A stretch of 64,000 nt of DNA from a bacterium (lineage in GTDB: Bacteria > Desulfobacterota > Binatia > HRBIN30 > CADEER01): the NCBI GenBank assembly GCA_019637795.1, contig JAHBUY010000003.1:195409-259408 (forward strand), written 5' to 3'. The notes beneath the pieces were generated by a model. It did no database searches. It was given only the letters and a program-made list of their open reading frames with translations, and was not told the DNA's origin. The position numbers and the translations under genes are program-made. Of this stretch, positions 18,577-28,093 are shown in pieces. How positions within the stretch are numbered: the first letter of the stretch is position 1; every line of letters begins with the position of its first letter.

Positions 18577-19950
18577 ATGCGCGCTGCGAATCAGCGACCC
18601 ATTGTCGCCCTTGGGGTATTGTTCGCCTTGTGGGCACTGTCCGGCTGCTCGGCCAGCCGCCGGCCCGGCGATCCATCGGGGGGAGATTCACTGGCGACTG
18701 CCCCACGTGGGGCGGGTGAACACGGGTTCCCCGCCGCAGCCACCGCTGCTCAGAACGACCGCGAGCACCCGGAGTTGGATGTCGAGCATCCACGGGTGCA
18801 GACGCTCATGGCCGACTATCAGACGACCATGCGGCCAACCCTCGAGCGGGCGCTCCGGCGCGGCAGCAAGTACCTGCCGGGGATGAAGAACACGCTGCGG
18901 GAGGAGGGCGTGCCTCCCGAGTTCGCGTACGGCGTGCCGATCGTCGAGAGCGGATACAGCCTGCAGGCCACCTCGCATGCCGGCGCCGTCGGGCCCTGGC
19001 AGTTCATCCGCGGCACCGGGCAGCGCTACGGGTTGCGCATCGACGGCTACGTCGACGAACGGCGCGACCCCGAGAAGGCGACCCGCGCCGCCGCCCGCTA
19101 CCTGCGCGACCTGTACGACCGTTTCGGCGACTGGCATCTGGCGCTCGCCGCCTACAACACCGGCGAGGGCAACATCGAGCGCATTCGCGACAATCGCGGG
19201 TGCGAGGACTTCTGGGAGATGCGCGACCGCGGCTACCTCCCCCAGGAGACCTCCGAGTACGTCCCCAAGGTGCTGGCGGCCATGGAGGTCGCGAAGTCGC
19301 CCAAGCGCTACGGCATCGAGGTCGTGAAGAGCCCGCCGGCCAAGTTCGACACCATCCAGATCAGCCGGCCGATCTCCCTGCAGGCGGTGGCGCAGCTCAC
19401 CGGCAGTGACGTCGACACCATCCGCGAGCTGAACCCGGCCCTGAAGCGCGGCATCGTGCCGCCGGACGGGTACGAGGTCCGCCTGCCCGAGGGCACCCGC
19501 GACCAGTTCACGGTCGCCCTCGCCTCCTATCGCGAGCCGCAGCCGATGCTCTTCGACGCGCGCTCGAGCGGCATCCACACCGTGCGCCGCGGCGATACGC
19601 TGGGACGGATCGCCGGCCGCTACGGCGTGTCGGTGTCATCGCTGGCGCGGGCCAACGGCCTGCGCGGCCAACGCGGGCTGCGCAGCGGGCAGCAGTTGCG
19701 CATCCCCGGGCGAGACGGCACCGTTCGCCTGGCCGCCAAGGCCTCGCGGCCCGAGGTGGCGGCGAACGCCAGCCGTTCTCGCCGCGACACGGCGGCATCG
19801 ACGGCCAGCCGGCGCGCGTCGTCCGGCTCGCGCCGCGATGCCACGGCGCGGCGCGCACCGGCGGCCAACAGCGCACGCGCCGGCAACGCCAGCGCGTCGC
19901 GGTCGCGCAGCCCGCTGCCCGCGTCGCAGCGACCGGCGCGGCGCCGCTGA
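18577..19950 (+). CDS. mltD: MltD-like membrane-bound lytic murein transglycosylase lipoprotein with LysM
   Basis: 457 aa; strong GGAGGGAGG ribosome site. A lipoprotein signal ends L-S-G-C at residue 23. The SLT domain (about 95-240) has the catalytic Glu in I-V-E-S-G-Y-S, then [10 protein letters not shown] and A-Y-N-T-G-E-G-N; it cleaves the MurNAc-GlcNAc bond with 1,6-anhydro product. A LysM-like region follows (about 270-300) and a clear LysM at about 335-380 ([12 protein letters not shown]). The last 70 residues are low-complexity Ala/Arg/Ser, strongly basic, probably gripping peptidoglycan or acidic polymer. The SLT-LysM order is that of MltD. Upstream lies an unusually structured leader. 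Confidence 0.9.
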   Translation: MRAANQRPIVALGVLFALWALSGCSASRRPGDPSGGDSLATAPRGAGEHGFPAAATAAQNDREHPELDVEHPRVQTLMADYQTTMRPTLERALRRGSKYLPGMKNTLREEGVPPEFAYGVPIVESGYSLQATSHAGAVGPWQFIRGTGQRYGLRIDGYVDERRDPEKATRAAARYLRDLYDRFGDWHLALAAYNTGEGNIERIRDNRGCEDFWEMRDRGYLPQETSEYVPKVLAAMEVAKSPKRYGIEVVKSPPAKFDTIQISRPISLQAVAQLTGSDVDTIRELNPALKRGIVPPDGYEVRLPEGTRDQFTVALASYREPQPMLFDARSSGIHTVRRGDTLGRIAGRYGVSVSSLARANGLRGQRGLRSGQQLRIPGRDGTVRLAAKASRPEVAANASRSRRDTAASTASRRASSGSRRDATARRAPAANSARAGNASASRSRSPLPASQRPARRR

Positions 19951-20010
19951 TCCAATCACCGGCTCGATCGCCCGCCCCACGGCGCCGCGCGCGCTGAGGG
20001 GCGGCGCGGT

Positions 20011-20035
20011 CGCCACCGCCCACGCGCGGGTGGCG
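20011..20035 (+). terminator. Possible terminator hairpin after the MltD-like gene
   Basis: A 7-bp stem (CGCCACC/GGTGGCG) with an 11-base loop, 60 bases after the stop, inside a larger GC-rich inverted region. No U tract. The rest of the 271-base gap to sat contains only the possible promoter and the ribosome site. Confidence 0.3.
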
Positions 20036-20088
20036 CCGGTGACGGCGCGGCGGCGGGCGGCGCGGCGCGCACCTGGCCCGACGGTTAC

Positions 20089-20117
20089 TTGACTCCCCGC
20101 AGGGCCTCGCATAGCGA
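20089..20117 (+). promoter_or_regulatory. Weak promoter candidate for sat
   Basis: TTGACT and TAGCGA are separated by 17 bases. The -35 is good, the -10 poor. It is the best match in the gap and lies about 105 bases before the sat start; the sat ribosome site GAAGGAGT is at 20206-20213. Confidence 0.25.
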
Positions 20118-20221
20118 CAGTCGAATCCGGCTCGTCGTCCGGGCCGTCGCCTGAGCGCACCTGGGGGGTGCCGTGGGCGAGTCGCCTGCCTGATCCACGT
20201 CAAACGAAGGAGTAACCATCC

Positions 20222-21478
20222 ATGCCCGATCTCGTTCCGGTCCACGGCGGCCTCGACGCGCCGGTGTCCCGAGTGGTGCCGCTCTCGCGCCGCCAGACGT
20301 TCCTCGCCGAGGCCGCGGCGCTGCCGCGGATCGAGATGTCGCGCGCCGATCTGGCGACCGTCTACCGCATCGCCGACGGCACCCTGTCGCCGCTGACCGG
20401 CCCGATGGACGAGCGCACCTGGCATCGCGTGCTCGACACCGACACCATCGAGTACGGGTTCCGCACCTACGCCTGGACGGCGCCGATCTCCTTCCCGGTG
20501 ACCGACGACGAGGCCAAGACGCTGCGCGTCGGGCAGGCCGCCGCCATCGCCTTCGAGGGCGCCGTGGTCGCCGTCCTGCAGGTGACGAGCATCTTCGACT
20601 GGGACAAGGCCAAGCACGTCGAGCGCTTCTACGGCACCAGCCGCACCGACCATCCCGGCGGCCACATGGTGATGGACGACCCGCGCGGCACACTGGTGGG
20701 GGGCGAGCTGTGGGCGCTGCCGCAGCCGTTCGACGCCGACTACGGCCAGTACATCCTCAGCCCGCGCCAGACGCGGACGCTGATCGCCGAGCGCCGCTGG
20801 GAGCGCGCCCTCGCCTTCCAGACCCGCAACCCGCTGCACCGCGCCCACGAGTACGCGCTGGTGGCCGGCGTCGAGCAGCTCACCCGCCTCGGCTATTTCG
20901 CCGGCGTCGTGCTGAACCCGCTGGTCGGCGAGCTCAAGGGCGACGACGTCCCCGCCCGCATCCGCATGCAGTGCTACCGGGCGCTGCACGACCAGCAGCT
21001 CCTCGGCCAGGGCGACAAGGACGAGGCGCTGTGGAGGGAGCGCGGCTACGACCTGACCGAGGTCTTCGAGCTCGTCGGCCTCGACATCAAGATGCTGTAC
21101 GGCGGCCCGAAGGAAGCGGTGATGCACGGCATCTACCGCCAGAACCACGGCTTCACCGACATCGTCATCGGCCGCAAACACGCCGACGCCCCGTACGACG
21201 ACGGCAAGGCGATCTGGGGCGACTTCGACGCCCAGCAGATCTTCCTCAACCTGAACGGCGCGCTGCAGATCCGCCCCTGCAACATCGGCTTCGCGGCGTA
21301 CTACGACAGCGCCAAGCGCGTCGACCTGATGGACAACCACCCGGACGAGAAGCCGGTGGTCATCTCCGGCTCGAAAGTGCGCGAGGCCCTGACCAGCGGC
21401 GAGCGCCCCGATCCGCGCATCCTGCGCCCGGAGATCGCCGACATCCTGATCGACTACTACCGCGGCAAGGGCGCCTGA
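20222..21478 (+). CDS. sat: Sulfate adenylyltransferase (ATP sulfurylase), monofunctional homomeric type
   Basis: 418 aa. ATP sulfurylase makes adenosine phosphosulfate from sulfate and ATP, or runs in reverse in sulfur oxidisers. The nucleotide motif Q-T-R-N-P-L-H-R-A-H-E sits near residue 200 and the G-R-K-H-A-D motif near 320, both complete. No APS kinase domain follows, so this is the Sat type, not the CysDN type. Strong ribosome site. No APS reductase or kinase gene lies in the window, so assimilation versus energy use cannot be decided. A broken copy of its last 17 codons is found at 30967, evidence of a duplication that also includes the convergent downstream gene. Confidence 0.96.
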   Translation: MPDLVPVHGGLDAPVSRVVPLSRRQTFLAEAAALPRIEMSRADLATVYRIADGTLSPLTGPMDERTWHRVLDTDTIEYGFRTYAWTAPISFPVTDDEAKTLRVGQAAAIAFEGAVVAVLQVTSIFDWDKAKHVERFYGTSRTDHPGGHMVMDDPRGTLVGGELWALPQPFDADYGQYILSPRQTRTLIAERRWERALAFQTRNPLHRAHEYALVAGVEQLTRLGYFAGVVLNPLVGELKGDDVPARIRMQCYRALHDQQLLGQGDKDEALWRERGYDLTEVFELVGLDIKMLYGGPKEAVMHGIYRQNHGFTDIVIGRKHADAPYDDGKAIWGDFDAQQIFLNLNGALQIRPCNIGFAAYYDSAKRVDLMDNHPDEKPVVISGSKVREALTSGERPDPRILRPEIADILIDYYRGKGA

Positions 21479-21581
21479 CCGCGCCCCGGTCGGCGGGCGG
21501 CACCCCGCGCGATCGGATTCGCGCCCGACCCGCTGGGCGCCGACCGCCGCCGCGCGGACGGCTGGCGTCCGCCGGCGAGGG

Positions 21582-22403
21582 TCAGCGCAGCTTCCCCTCC
21601 AGGAAGGGCACCTCGAAGACCTTGGCGTGCTGGATCGGGCCGTGCCCGACGTAGCCGTCCTCGCCGAACAGCTCGCCGTGGTCGGCGGTGACGGTGACGT
21701 AGGTGTTGGCGGGCAGCAGGTCGAAGAGCTGCTCGAAGACGCCGTCGAGATAGCGCACGGTCTCGATCTGCCGCGCCCGCAACTCGGCCAATTGGCGGGC
21801 GTCGAAGGGCGCGGGGCCATCGGCGCCATCGTCGAGGCGCTGCAGCGTGCCGTGCAGGCCGGACAGCCGCGGCCACTGGCTGGGGTCCTCGCTCGGCAGC
21901 GCGAACGGGTAGTGGGTCTCGCCGACGTTGAGCAGATGGAAGGTCGGCCGGTCGTCGTCGAAGCGCAGCCGCGGCAGCATCGCCGCCATGTCGTTGTGGG
22001 TCGGCATCAGCGTGAAGCTGTCGAAGTCGTGCGCCAGCGGCGTCGCCGGGTTGAGCACCGGGAGCGAGACCAGCGCGTGCGCGCGGTAGCCGAGCCGCTG
22101 GCGCAGGAACGTCGGCAGCCACAGCGACGGCAGCAGGTCCTTGAAGGCGACCCCGTCGACCCCCAGCCGCTCGGCGTAGCGGGCGAAATCGCGCTTGTAG
22201 TACTCCGACGCGAACACCTGTCGCGGGCTGGCGTGCGGCAGCAGCCCCATCAGCAGGTTGAAGTGCGACGGGGACGTCCACGAGGCGTAGCTCCACCGCC
22301 GCTCCAGGGCGCCCAGCTTCTGCATCGTCAGCGGATCCGCCGCCACGAAGGCGTCGAAGCGGCAACTGTCGAGCACGATCAGCAGATAGTGGTTCGGCCG
22401 CAC
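21582..22403 (-). CDS. Alkaline-phosphatase-superfamily (sulfatase-like) hydrolase, copy A
   Basis: 273 aa from a GTG at 22403; a GTG 21 codons earlier would overlap the preceding gene's end and has no counterpart in copy B, so I reject it. The fold is that of the alkaline phosphatase superfamily: L-I-V-L-D-S-C-R-F-D near the start gives metal ligands, W-T-S-P-S-H holds the probable Thr nucleophile, V-G-E-T-H-Y-P-F and T-A-D-H-G-E-L-F-G-E-D-G-Y near the C-terminus complete the metal site. There is no C/S-x-P-x-R formylglycine motif, so it is not a classic sulfatase. No signal peptide. Convergent to sat. Bases 21937-22398 are identical to copy B at 31445-31906, the rest only about 88 percent. 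Confidence 0.85.
   Translation of the reverse strand: MRPNHYLLIVLDSCRFDAFVAADPLTMQKLGALERRWSYASWTSPSHFNLLMGLLPHASPRQVFASEYYKRDFARYAERLGVDGVAFKDLLPSLWLPTFLRQRLGYRAHALVSLPVLNPATPLAHDFDSFTLMPTHNDMAAMLPRLRFDDDRPTFHLLNVGETHYPFALPSEDPSQWPRLSGLHGTLQRLDDGADGPAPFDARQLAELRARQIETVRYLDGVFEQLFDLLPANTYVTVTADHGELFGEDGYVGHGPIQHAKVFEVPFLEGKLR
21937..22398 (-). repeat. 462-base block identical to 31445-31906 (copy A)
   Basis: Compared base by base, this block shows no difference from 31445-31906 in the same orientation. It covers the 5' half of the hydrolase gene and stops right at its start codon. The neighbouring 355 bases of the 3' half differ at about 41 positions by hand count, with no indels. Confidence 0.9.
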
Positions 22404-22447
22404 GGGACGCCGAGTCTGAATCGCCAGGGGGCACCGCGGGCTGTCGC

Positions 22448-25400
22448 TCAGCGCCCCCCCGGGCACCCCTCGAGCGCGCGCGCAACAGCGCTGATCAGCT
22501 CGGCCATCGACACGCCGCCGTCGCCGTCAGTGTCGGCGGCGGGGCAACGATCCCGCGCGGAGTCCGACAGGGCTGCGGCGACCGCCGCGATCAGCTCGTC
22601 GATCGAGACGACCCCGTCGCCATTGCAGTCGCCCGCGCAGCGGGCCGGCGTCCTTGTAGGTGTCGGGGTGGGTGAGGACGGCGGGGTGCCGAGATCCGCG
22701 CTGCGTACCGCCCACAGCTCGCTCCCCGCATTGCGGACGTGATCGTCGGCGGCGAAGAACACGTAGGCGCCGGCCTGCGTGAAGAATCCGCCCTGCAGCG
22801 AGGGGAATGGGCCTGGGGCGATGTCCTGCAGCAGGCGGGTCCCGGCCTCGCTGCCGTCGCTGACCCACACCTCGCGGCCCGTCTGTCCGTCGTCGCCGGC
22901 GATGAAGAGCCAGCCGGCAGCCGCCTGGACGATGTTGTACTGCTCGCCACCCGGCCCCGGCGCGATGTCCTTCAGCAGCCGCGTGCCGGCGTCGGTGCCG
23001 TCGGTCTTCCAGATCTCGCGGCCGTGCACGCCGGCGGCGGCGCTGAAGTAGAGGTTGCCGTTGTACTCGGTGAAGCTCGACAGGCCGACGGTATCGGCGT
23101 TGAGCTCGCGGGTGGTGACCCGCGTCGTTCCGGCCGCCGTGCCATCGGTGCGCCACAGTTGCGGGGTGGTGAAGTCGACCAAGCCCTCGAAGATGAGCCA
23201 GTCGCCGAGCACGGCGGCATCGGGGCTCAGCGTGATCGGTGCGACTTGCGTCGTGCCCGACATCGTGCCGTCGCTCGCCCACAGCCCGCCCGCCTGAGTC
23301 GAGAAGAACACGCGCTGGCCGAAGCGGATGAGGCTCCCGGGGAAGGATCCGCCGGCGCCGGGCACGATGTCGCGCACCATCCACGTGCCGGCCGGCGTCC
23401 CGTCGGTGCGCCACAGCTCGCGACCGGAGACGCCGTCGTCGGCGCTGAACAGCGCCACGTCGTCGAGCCAGACCAGCGACGTCGGATTCGCCGACGCCGC
23501 CCCGGGCGCGATGTCGGCGACCATGGCGGTGCCGGCGGCCGTCCCGTCGCTGCGCCACAGCTCGTAGCCGTGCTCGCCGTCGTCAGAGACGAAGTAGGCG
23601 ATGCCCCGGTGCGACCCCAGGCGGTGCGCGCCGGAACCGGCGGCGCCGGGTCTGATGTCGGCCACGATCGCGCTCTCGCCGCTGGCCGTGTCGAGGCGCC
23701 ACAGCTCTTCGCCGTGCGCGGCATCGATGGCGGCGAAGAGGATGCGGTGCCCAAGCGCCACCAGAGGGCCGCGGATGTCGGTGAGCGCTGGGCGCGCGGT
23801 CGCTCCGAGCACCGGCACCGTGCCGGCCTCGCTCCCGTCGCTGCGCCAGATCAGCGGCCCGTCGGCATCGCGCATGGGGAGGTAGAGGAAGCCGTCGAGC
23901 GCCACGGTCGAGGTGCGATCGAGCCTCGGGTCGAGGCCGTTCAACGACCCGGGAAACGCGTCCACGACCTGGAACGCGGGACCGGATGGCGTGGGGAATG
24001 GGGTCGGGCTGGGAGTCGGCGTCGGCGGCTCGTCGGAGTGCGCCTGCAGGACCAGGCTCAGCACGGCGTCGCCCAGCGACGGGACGTGCAGCAACGGCAG
24101 GCCGCTGGCGAGCCGCACACCGCCGATGCCGTCGCGCGTCGTCTCGGCCAGCGCCACGCAGTCGAAGCGCTGCCCTCCCAGGTAGACGCCGATGATCGCC
24201 GCCGGATCCAGATCCGCCACGACGACGCGGGCGAGCACCGAACCGGTGGTGAACGCGTGCAGCGGCGTGCCCGTGGCGGCGCCCGGATCGTCGGCGGTGC
24301 ACGGGCGCCCGTCGGCGCCCTTGCGCGGGTCGGTCGGGTCGATCGCGCAGGTGCCGCCGTCGGCGACGAGATCGAAGCGCAGCGGCGCCTCGATCACCCC
24401 CGAGCCGCGGCTGTCGTCGGCGATGAAGTGATAGGTGTCAAAGCCATTGCAGATGCCGGGGTGCGGATCGCCCGGCCCCTCGCGCGTCCCGCCCTCGCAG
24501 TCGGGATCGCTCGGCGCGCGATCGTGAAGGCGATTGGCGGAGTAGTGCACGTTCAGCACCTCCGCATCGCTACAGCCGATGTCGCCGGCCGCCGGCCGCC
24601 GGCCGTAGGTCTCCGGCGGCGTGCCGGGTCGCAGGCACGCGCACCCGACTCCGGGCAGCGGAATCGGCTCGAACGCCACGTCCTCGGTCGCGATCGTCAC
24701 CGGCACCATCCCATCCGGCCCCACCCCGCCGGTGCGTAGCACCATCGAGCCGCGCACCCCAGCCTCGTAGTCGGCATGTTGTGTGCGCAGCGTCAGGCGC
24801 GATTCCTCCGGCCGCACCTCGAACACCCGCGCCACTTCGCGGGTGCAGTTCAGGGCGCAGCCGTCGCCGCCGACCCGGTTCCCGTCGTCGCAGCCCTCAC
24901 CGGGCGCAAGGGTGCCGTCGCCGCAGGGCAGCTCGACGTTGCTGATCGCCACGGCGCGCGCCGCGCGACCGACACGGCGGATGTCCAGCAACACGCGCGG
25001 CTCCGCTACATCGACAACCGACAACACGCCGTCGCTGACTTCCTCGCTACTGATGGAGTTGAAGAAGCTAGTCAGGTATGCACGGTCGCCGTGCGAATCG
25101 AATGCGACGGCACCGGGGCCTTCACCGAGCATCCGCAGGACGGAAGTCAGCGTTAGCGCCCCTGCGTCAACAAATAGTCCGAGAGCCTGGGACTGGGCAG
25201 CCGCAAGAACGAGTAGCCCGGAGCCAGATTCCGCGGCGCCGTAGAGCCCGGTTTGCGGCAGGCTCAGGATATCTACCTTCAGGCTCAGCGGGTCGATGCT
25301 TGCCACTTTAGCCGCCATTGTTGTGACGTACACGCGATCGCTGTACCGCCCGTACTGGGCCTTTTGCGTAGAAGCGCCCACGTCCACCTGTCCAATCCAA

Positions 25401-25942
25401 GTCCCCGACCCTACGTCGACAGCCGTCACGGTGTCGGTAGCGAAGTGAGTGCTGAACAATCGGTTCCCACTCGCATCAAGCGCTACCGACACGGGTTCAC
25501 GCGGAACCGGCAGCGTCCGCAACACGGCGAGGGAGCCTGTGTCCATGACGGCGACGGACGCAGCGTCGATAAGCGCGACAAACAACGTCAGGCCGTCAGG
25601 CGAGATCGCAATCCCGACCGGCCCGCCGCCGATTTGGTTGCGCCGGACAGCTCCGCTGCGGATGTCGACGGCGTAGACGGACTGCGCGTTGCCGCTGGTC
25701 ACGAATGCCGTCTCGCCGTCGGGCGAGAGGGCGATGTCGGCGATCAGCCTCCGGTTGCCGACGAAGATCTGGCGGACCACCGACGCGGCAGCCGGATCGA
25801 CCAGGAGGACCCGGTTGGACCCATTGTCGACGACCACCGCCAGATCGCCCGCAGCAGCGACCCGCGTGGCCGCCAGTAGCACGCCGGCAATTGCAAGCCC
25901 GCGGAGTGTTCTCCGCCATCGCGGTCCAACTGCCGTAGCCAT
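22448..25942 (-). CDS. Large secreted protein: beta-propeller, Myxococcus cysteine-rich repeat, ELWxxDGT repeats, C-terminal dockerin-like EF-hand pair
   Basis: 1164 aa from the ATG at 25942; an ATG 16 codons earlier lacks a signal-like context. A signal peptide ends near A-A-A-G. Residues about 32-338 form a YVTN-type beta-propeller with D-G-x-x-x-F-V blades. Residues about 340-366 are a DUF4215-type element (C-G-D-G, G-C-D-D-G-N, D-G-C-x-x-x-C). A cysteine-bearing domain and a Pro/Thr linker follow, then about nine ELWxxDGT-type repeats (L-W-R-T-D-G-T-x-A-G-T). The last 63 residues hold two calcium loops (D-C-N-G-D-G-V-V-S-I-D-E-L and D-T-D-G-D-G-G-V-S-M-A-E-L) bracketed by cysteines. Probably a surface or secreted calcium-binding adhesion protein. 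Its 5' part has more A/T than its neighbours. Confidence 0.85.
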   Translation of the reverse strand: MATAVGPRWRRTLRGLAIAGVLLAATRVAAAGDLAVVVDNGSNRVLLVDPAAASVVRQIFVGNRRLIADIALSPDGETAFVTSGNAQSVYAVDIRSGAVRRNQIGGGPVGIAISPDGLTLFVALIDAASVAVMDTGSLAVLRTLPVPREPVSVALDASGNRLFSTHFATDTVTAVDVGSGTWIGQVDVGASTQKAQYGRYSDRVYVTTMAAKVASIDPLSLKVDILSLPQTGLYGAAESGSGLLVLAAAQSQALGLFVDAGALTLTSVLRMLGEGPGAVAFDSHGDRAYLTSFFNSISSEEVSDGVLSVVDVAEPRVLLDIRRVGRAARAVAISNVELPCGDGTLAPGEGCDDGNRVGGDGCALNCTREVARVFEVRPEESRLTLRTQHADYEAGVRGSMVLRTGGVGPDGMVPVTIATEDVAFEPIPLPGVGCACLRPGTPPETYGRRPAAGDIGCSDAEVLNVHYSANRLHDRAPSDPDCEGGTREGPGDPHPGICNGFDTYHFIADDSRGSGVIEAPLRFDLVADGGTCAIDPTDPRKGADGRPCTADDPGAATGTPLHAFTTGSVLARVVVADLDPAAIIGVYLGGQRFDCVALAETTRDGIGGVRLASGLPLLHVPSLGDAVLSLVLQAHSDEPPTPTPSPTPFPTPSGPAFQVVDAFPGSLNGLDPRLDRTSTVALDGFLYLPMRDADGPLIWRSDGSEAGTVPVLGATARPALTDIRGPLVALGHRILFAAIDAAHGEELWRLDTASGESAIVADIRPGAAGSGAHRLGSHRGIAYFVSDDGEHGYELWRSDGTAAGTAMVADIAPGAASANPTSLVWLDDVALFSADDGVSGRELWRTDGTPAGTWMVRDIVPGAGGSFPGSLIRFGQRVFFSTQAGGLWASDGTMSGTTQVAPITLSPDAAVLGDWLIFEGLVDFTTPQLWRTDGTAAGTTRVTTRELNADTVGLSSFTEYNGNLYFSAAAGVHGREIWKTDGTDAGTRLLKDIAPGPGGEQYNIVQAAAGWLFIAGDDGQTGREVWVSDGSEAGTRLLQDIAPGPFPSLQGGFFTQAGAYVFFAADDHVRNAGSELWAVRSADLGTPPSSPTPTPTRTPARCAGDCNGDGVVSIDELIAAVAAALSDSARDRCPAADTDGDGGVSMAELISAVARALEGCPGGR

Positions 25943-25992
25943 CGGCGGGCACTGAGACGTGCCGCGCCGATGGCACAAATCCGCGAGCACGA

Positions 25993-28032
25993 TCAGCAGC
26001 CGCCGCCGGGCGGGGTCCCGATCTCGATGTCGGGGTCGGGCTGGGGCTGGCTGACGATCCGCGTGTCAGTCCATACTGGGTAGGTGAACGCCCCGCTCGG
26101 GTTGTTGTCTGCCAGACCCGCGCGATTGGTCAGGACGCACTCTCGGCCGGCCGCCTGCGCCTGCGAATCGAAGTGCGGCGAGAGCTGCGGCAAGAGCAAG
26201 GTCTGCGAGGTCAGCCGCTCCTCCGTTTGCCACGTCACGCCCCCGTCGAACGAGGCGCGCCGGTAGACATCGTAAGAGACATTGCCCGGGTCGAGGCGGC
26301 GATCGTACCAGACGGCATCGATCTCCGGAACGTGCGGCGTCGACGGAAGGTAAACGAAGGAGACCAGCGCCGGGAGGAACTGATCGCCGGCGGTCGCGGT
26401 GTTGAGCACGCCGGGAGGAAAGGTCCAGTTTGCACCGTGGTTGTCCGACCGAGTGAAGTAGACGTCCGACGTGTCCACGGGGGCGTGGCCCCACGCTGCA
26501 TAGAGTCGTCCGGTGACCAGCGGGTCGGCGGCTAGGTTGAGCCGCGGCTCCGAATAGACTTTCTGGTTGAGAACTGGGCGCGCGTTGTTTCCGTTGCACA
26601 CATTCACCGGTTTGCGAGCGTAGTTGCCTGGCGTCAACGCGACGCTCGTCGCCCACGTCGCCCCCCCGTTGGTCGAGCGCCGGACGAACATCTTGCTGTA
26701 GTCGGGATTCCACCAGCCGACGTACAGATCGCCCGCCGGGCCGATCGCGATGCTGCAGTTGGTCGCCGGCCCCGCATTCGCGTAGTCCCCATCGAGCACG
26801 TCGACATTGGGGTTGGAGAAGACGAGCGGCGAGCCTGCCGAGCTACACTTCGGGGCAGACGCCAAGCGGATGGTCTGATACGCACCAAACTTCTCCGTGT
26901 AGCAGACGTAGACATTGTTGGCGTCGACGGCGACGTTGGGCTTGTCGCGAATCGCCCCCGGTTGGCCGCCCAGGCTGGCGTCGGCCGCCGTTTTCCATGC
27001 GTTGGGTGAGCCGCCCCCGAGCGAACAGGTCGCATCGATGCGCCCGCCCGGCTGGCCCGTCTGTGTCGCCAGGTAGACGACGTACAGCGAGCCCTCGCTG
27101 TCGCTGACCGTGAGCGGCTCGCCGTCGATGGAGGTTGGCGGGCTCGGGGGAATGAACGCCTGCTGCGCATCCCAGCTCACCCCCGAGTTGTAGGAAACAC
27201 TGTAGGCGATGCGCCGGGTGCTGCCGAAGGTGAAGTCCTCGAACACCGAGAGGAGTGTCGCGTTCTGGCTGCGCTTGGCCGCGACCGAGGGCGAGCCCTG
27301 GGTGATGTTCGGGTAGGATTCGAGGCTGCTGTCGTTGACGCGAACGTTCGTGACCGATGCCCAGGCGCTGCGGGCAAAGATCAGACGGTCACCGGCCCAG
27401 CGCCACAACGGGCGCAGCGATTGCGCCACCTGCCAGGTCACGCGCTGGATCAGCGAGGCCTGGGCCTCCTGCCAGCCGTCGCACTCCCGCCGCATGGCCG
27501 CCTCGCGGCCGGGCGAGAGCTGCGCCGTCGCCTCGGGATCATCGAGAACGGCGCACACGTCATAGGGATCGGCGGGCGGCAGCGGCTTTTCCAGCGAACG
27601 CTGACGGACCGGCGCCAGCGGCTCGAGCGGCGCCAGGGCGAGCGGCTCCCCGGGCGCGATCGTCCAGGTTCCCTTCCATGTGCCCGCGATCTCGCCGAGT
27701 TGGAATTCACCCTCGATCCCGGTGTCATCGAGGCGGCCAGCGAAGGCCCGCGTCGCTCCGGTGCCGTCGGTGACCGCAAGATCGATGCCGCGCCCGTTCC
27801 GGAAACCCGTCACCGGCACCTGCTTGAGCGTCACGGCGCCATCGAGATCGATCGCCCCGGTGACGCGCGCACCATCGACCGTCAGCGCGCCCGACCAGCG
27901 GCCGTCGCCGTGCCCGAGCCGGTCGTTGTAGCTCCCGGACGCGGTGATCTTCATCGCCACGGCTCGATCGACGCCTCCCAGGCAGAGCACGGTCAGCGCC
28001 GTCACGCCCAACACTGCGCTTCGATTCGCCAT
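25993..28032 (-). CDS. Secreted Asp-box (BNR/sialidase-like) beta-propeller protein
   Basis: 679 aa; ATG at 28032 preceded by AAGGAGAG, so the longer frame upstream is rejected. Signal peptide ends near A-V-A. The N-terminal part (about 25-130) looks like a small beta domain (G-x-W-S-G-A-L-T-V-D-G). Residues about 260-660 carry four Asp-box turns (S-Y-N-S-G-V-S-W, S-T-N-G-G-A-T-W, S-D-N-H-G-A-N-W, S-F-D-G-G-V-T-W), the loops of sialidase-type propellers. Catalytic Arg triad and nucleophile Tyr of true sialidases cannot be recognised, so binding rather than catalysis is likely. Ends in G-G-G-C. Codon use is visibly less GC-rich than in the housekeeping genes around. Same strand as the dockerin gene, 50 bases apart. 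Confidence 0.8.
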   Translation of the reverse strand: MANRSAVLGVTALTVLCLGGVDRAVAMKITASGSYNDRLGHGDGRWSGALTVDGARVTGAIDLDGAVTLKQVPVTGFRNGRGIDLAVTDGTGATRAFAGRLDDTGIEGEFQLGEIAGTWKGTWTIAPGEPLALAPLEPLAPVRQRSLEKPLPPADPYDVCAVLDDPEATAQLSPGREAAMRRECDGWQEAQASLIQRVTWQVAQSLRPLWRWAGDRLIFARSAWASVTNVRVNDSSLESYPNITQGSPSVAAKRSQNATLLSVFEDFTFGSTRRIAYSVSYNSGVSWDAQQAFIPPSPPTSIDGEPLTVSDSEGSLYVVYLATQTGQPGGRIDATCSLGGGSPNAWKTAADASLGGQPGAIRDKPNVAVDANNVYVCYTEKFGAYQTIRLASAPKCSSAGSPLVFSNPNVDVLDGDYANAGPATNCSIAIGPAGDLYVGWWNPDYSKMFVRRSTNGGATWATSVALTPGNYARKPVNVCNGNNARPVLNQKVYSEPRLNLAADPLVTGRLYAAWGHAPVDTSDVYFTRSDNHGANWTFPPGVLNTATAGDQFLPALVSFVYLPSTPHVPEIDAVWYDRRLDPGNVSYDVYRRASFDGGVTWQTEERLTSQTLLLPQLSPHFDSQAQAAGRECVLTNRAGLADNNPSGAFTYPVWTDTRIVSQPQPDPDIEIGTPPGGGC

Positions 28033-28093
28033 GTCGCTCTCCTTCTGGATAGTGTGCCGCCGCGCAGCTGGCGAGCTGGAGCGACGGAGCTGG

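Noticed and set aside
22404..22466. GTG at 22466 as start of hydrolase copy A
   Set aside because: It would overlap the end of the preceding gene and has no counterpart in copy B; the GTG at 22403 aligns with the copy B start.
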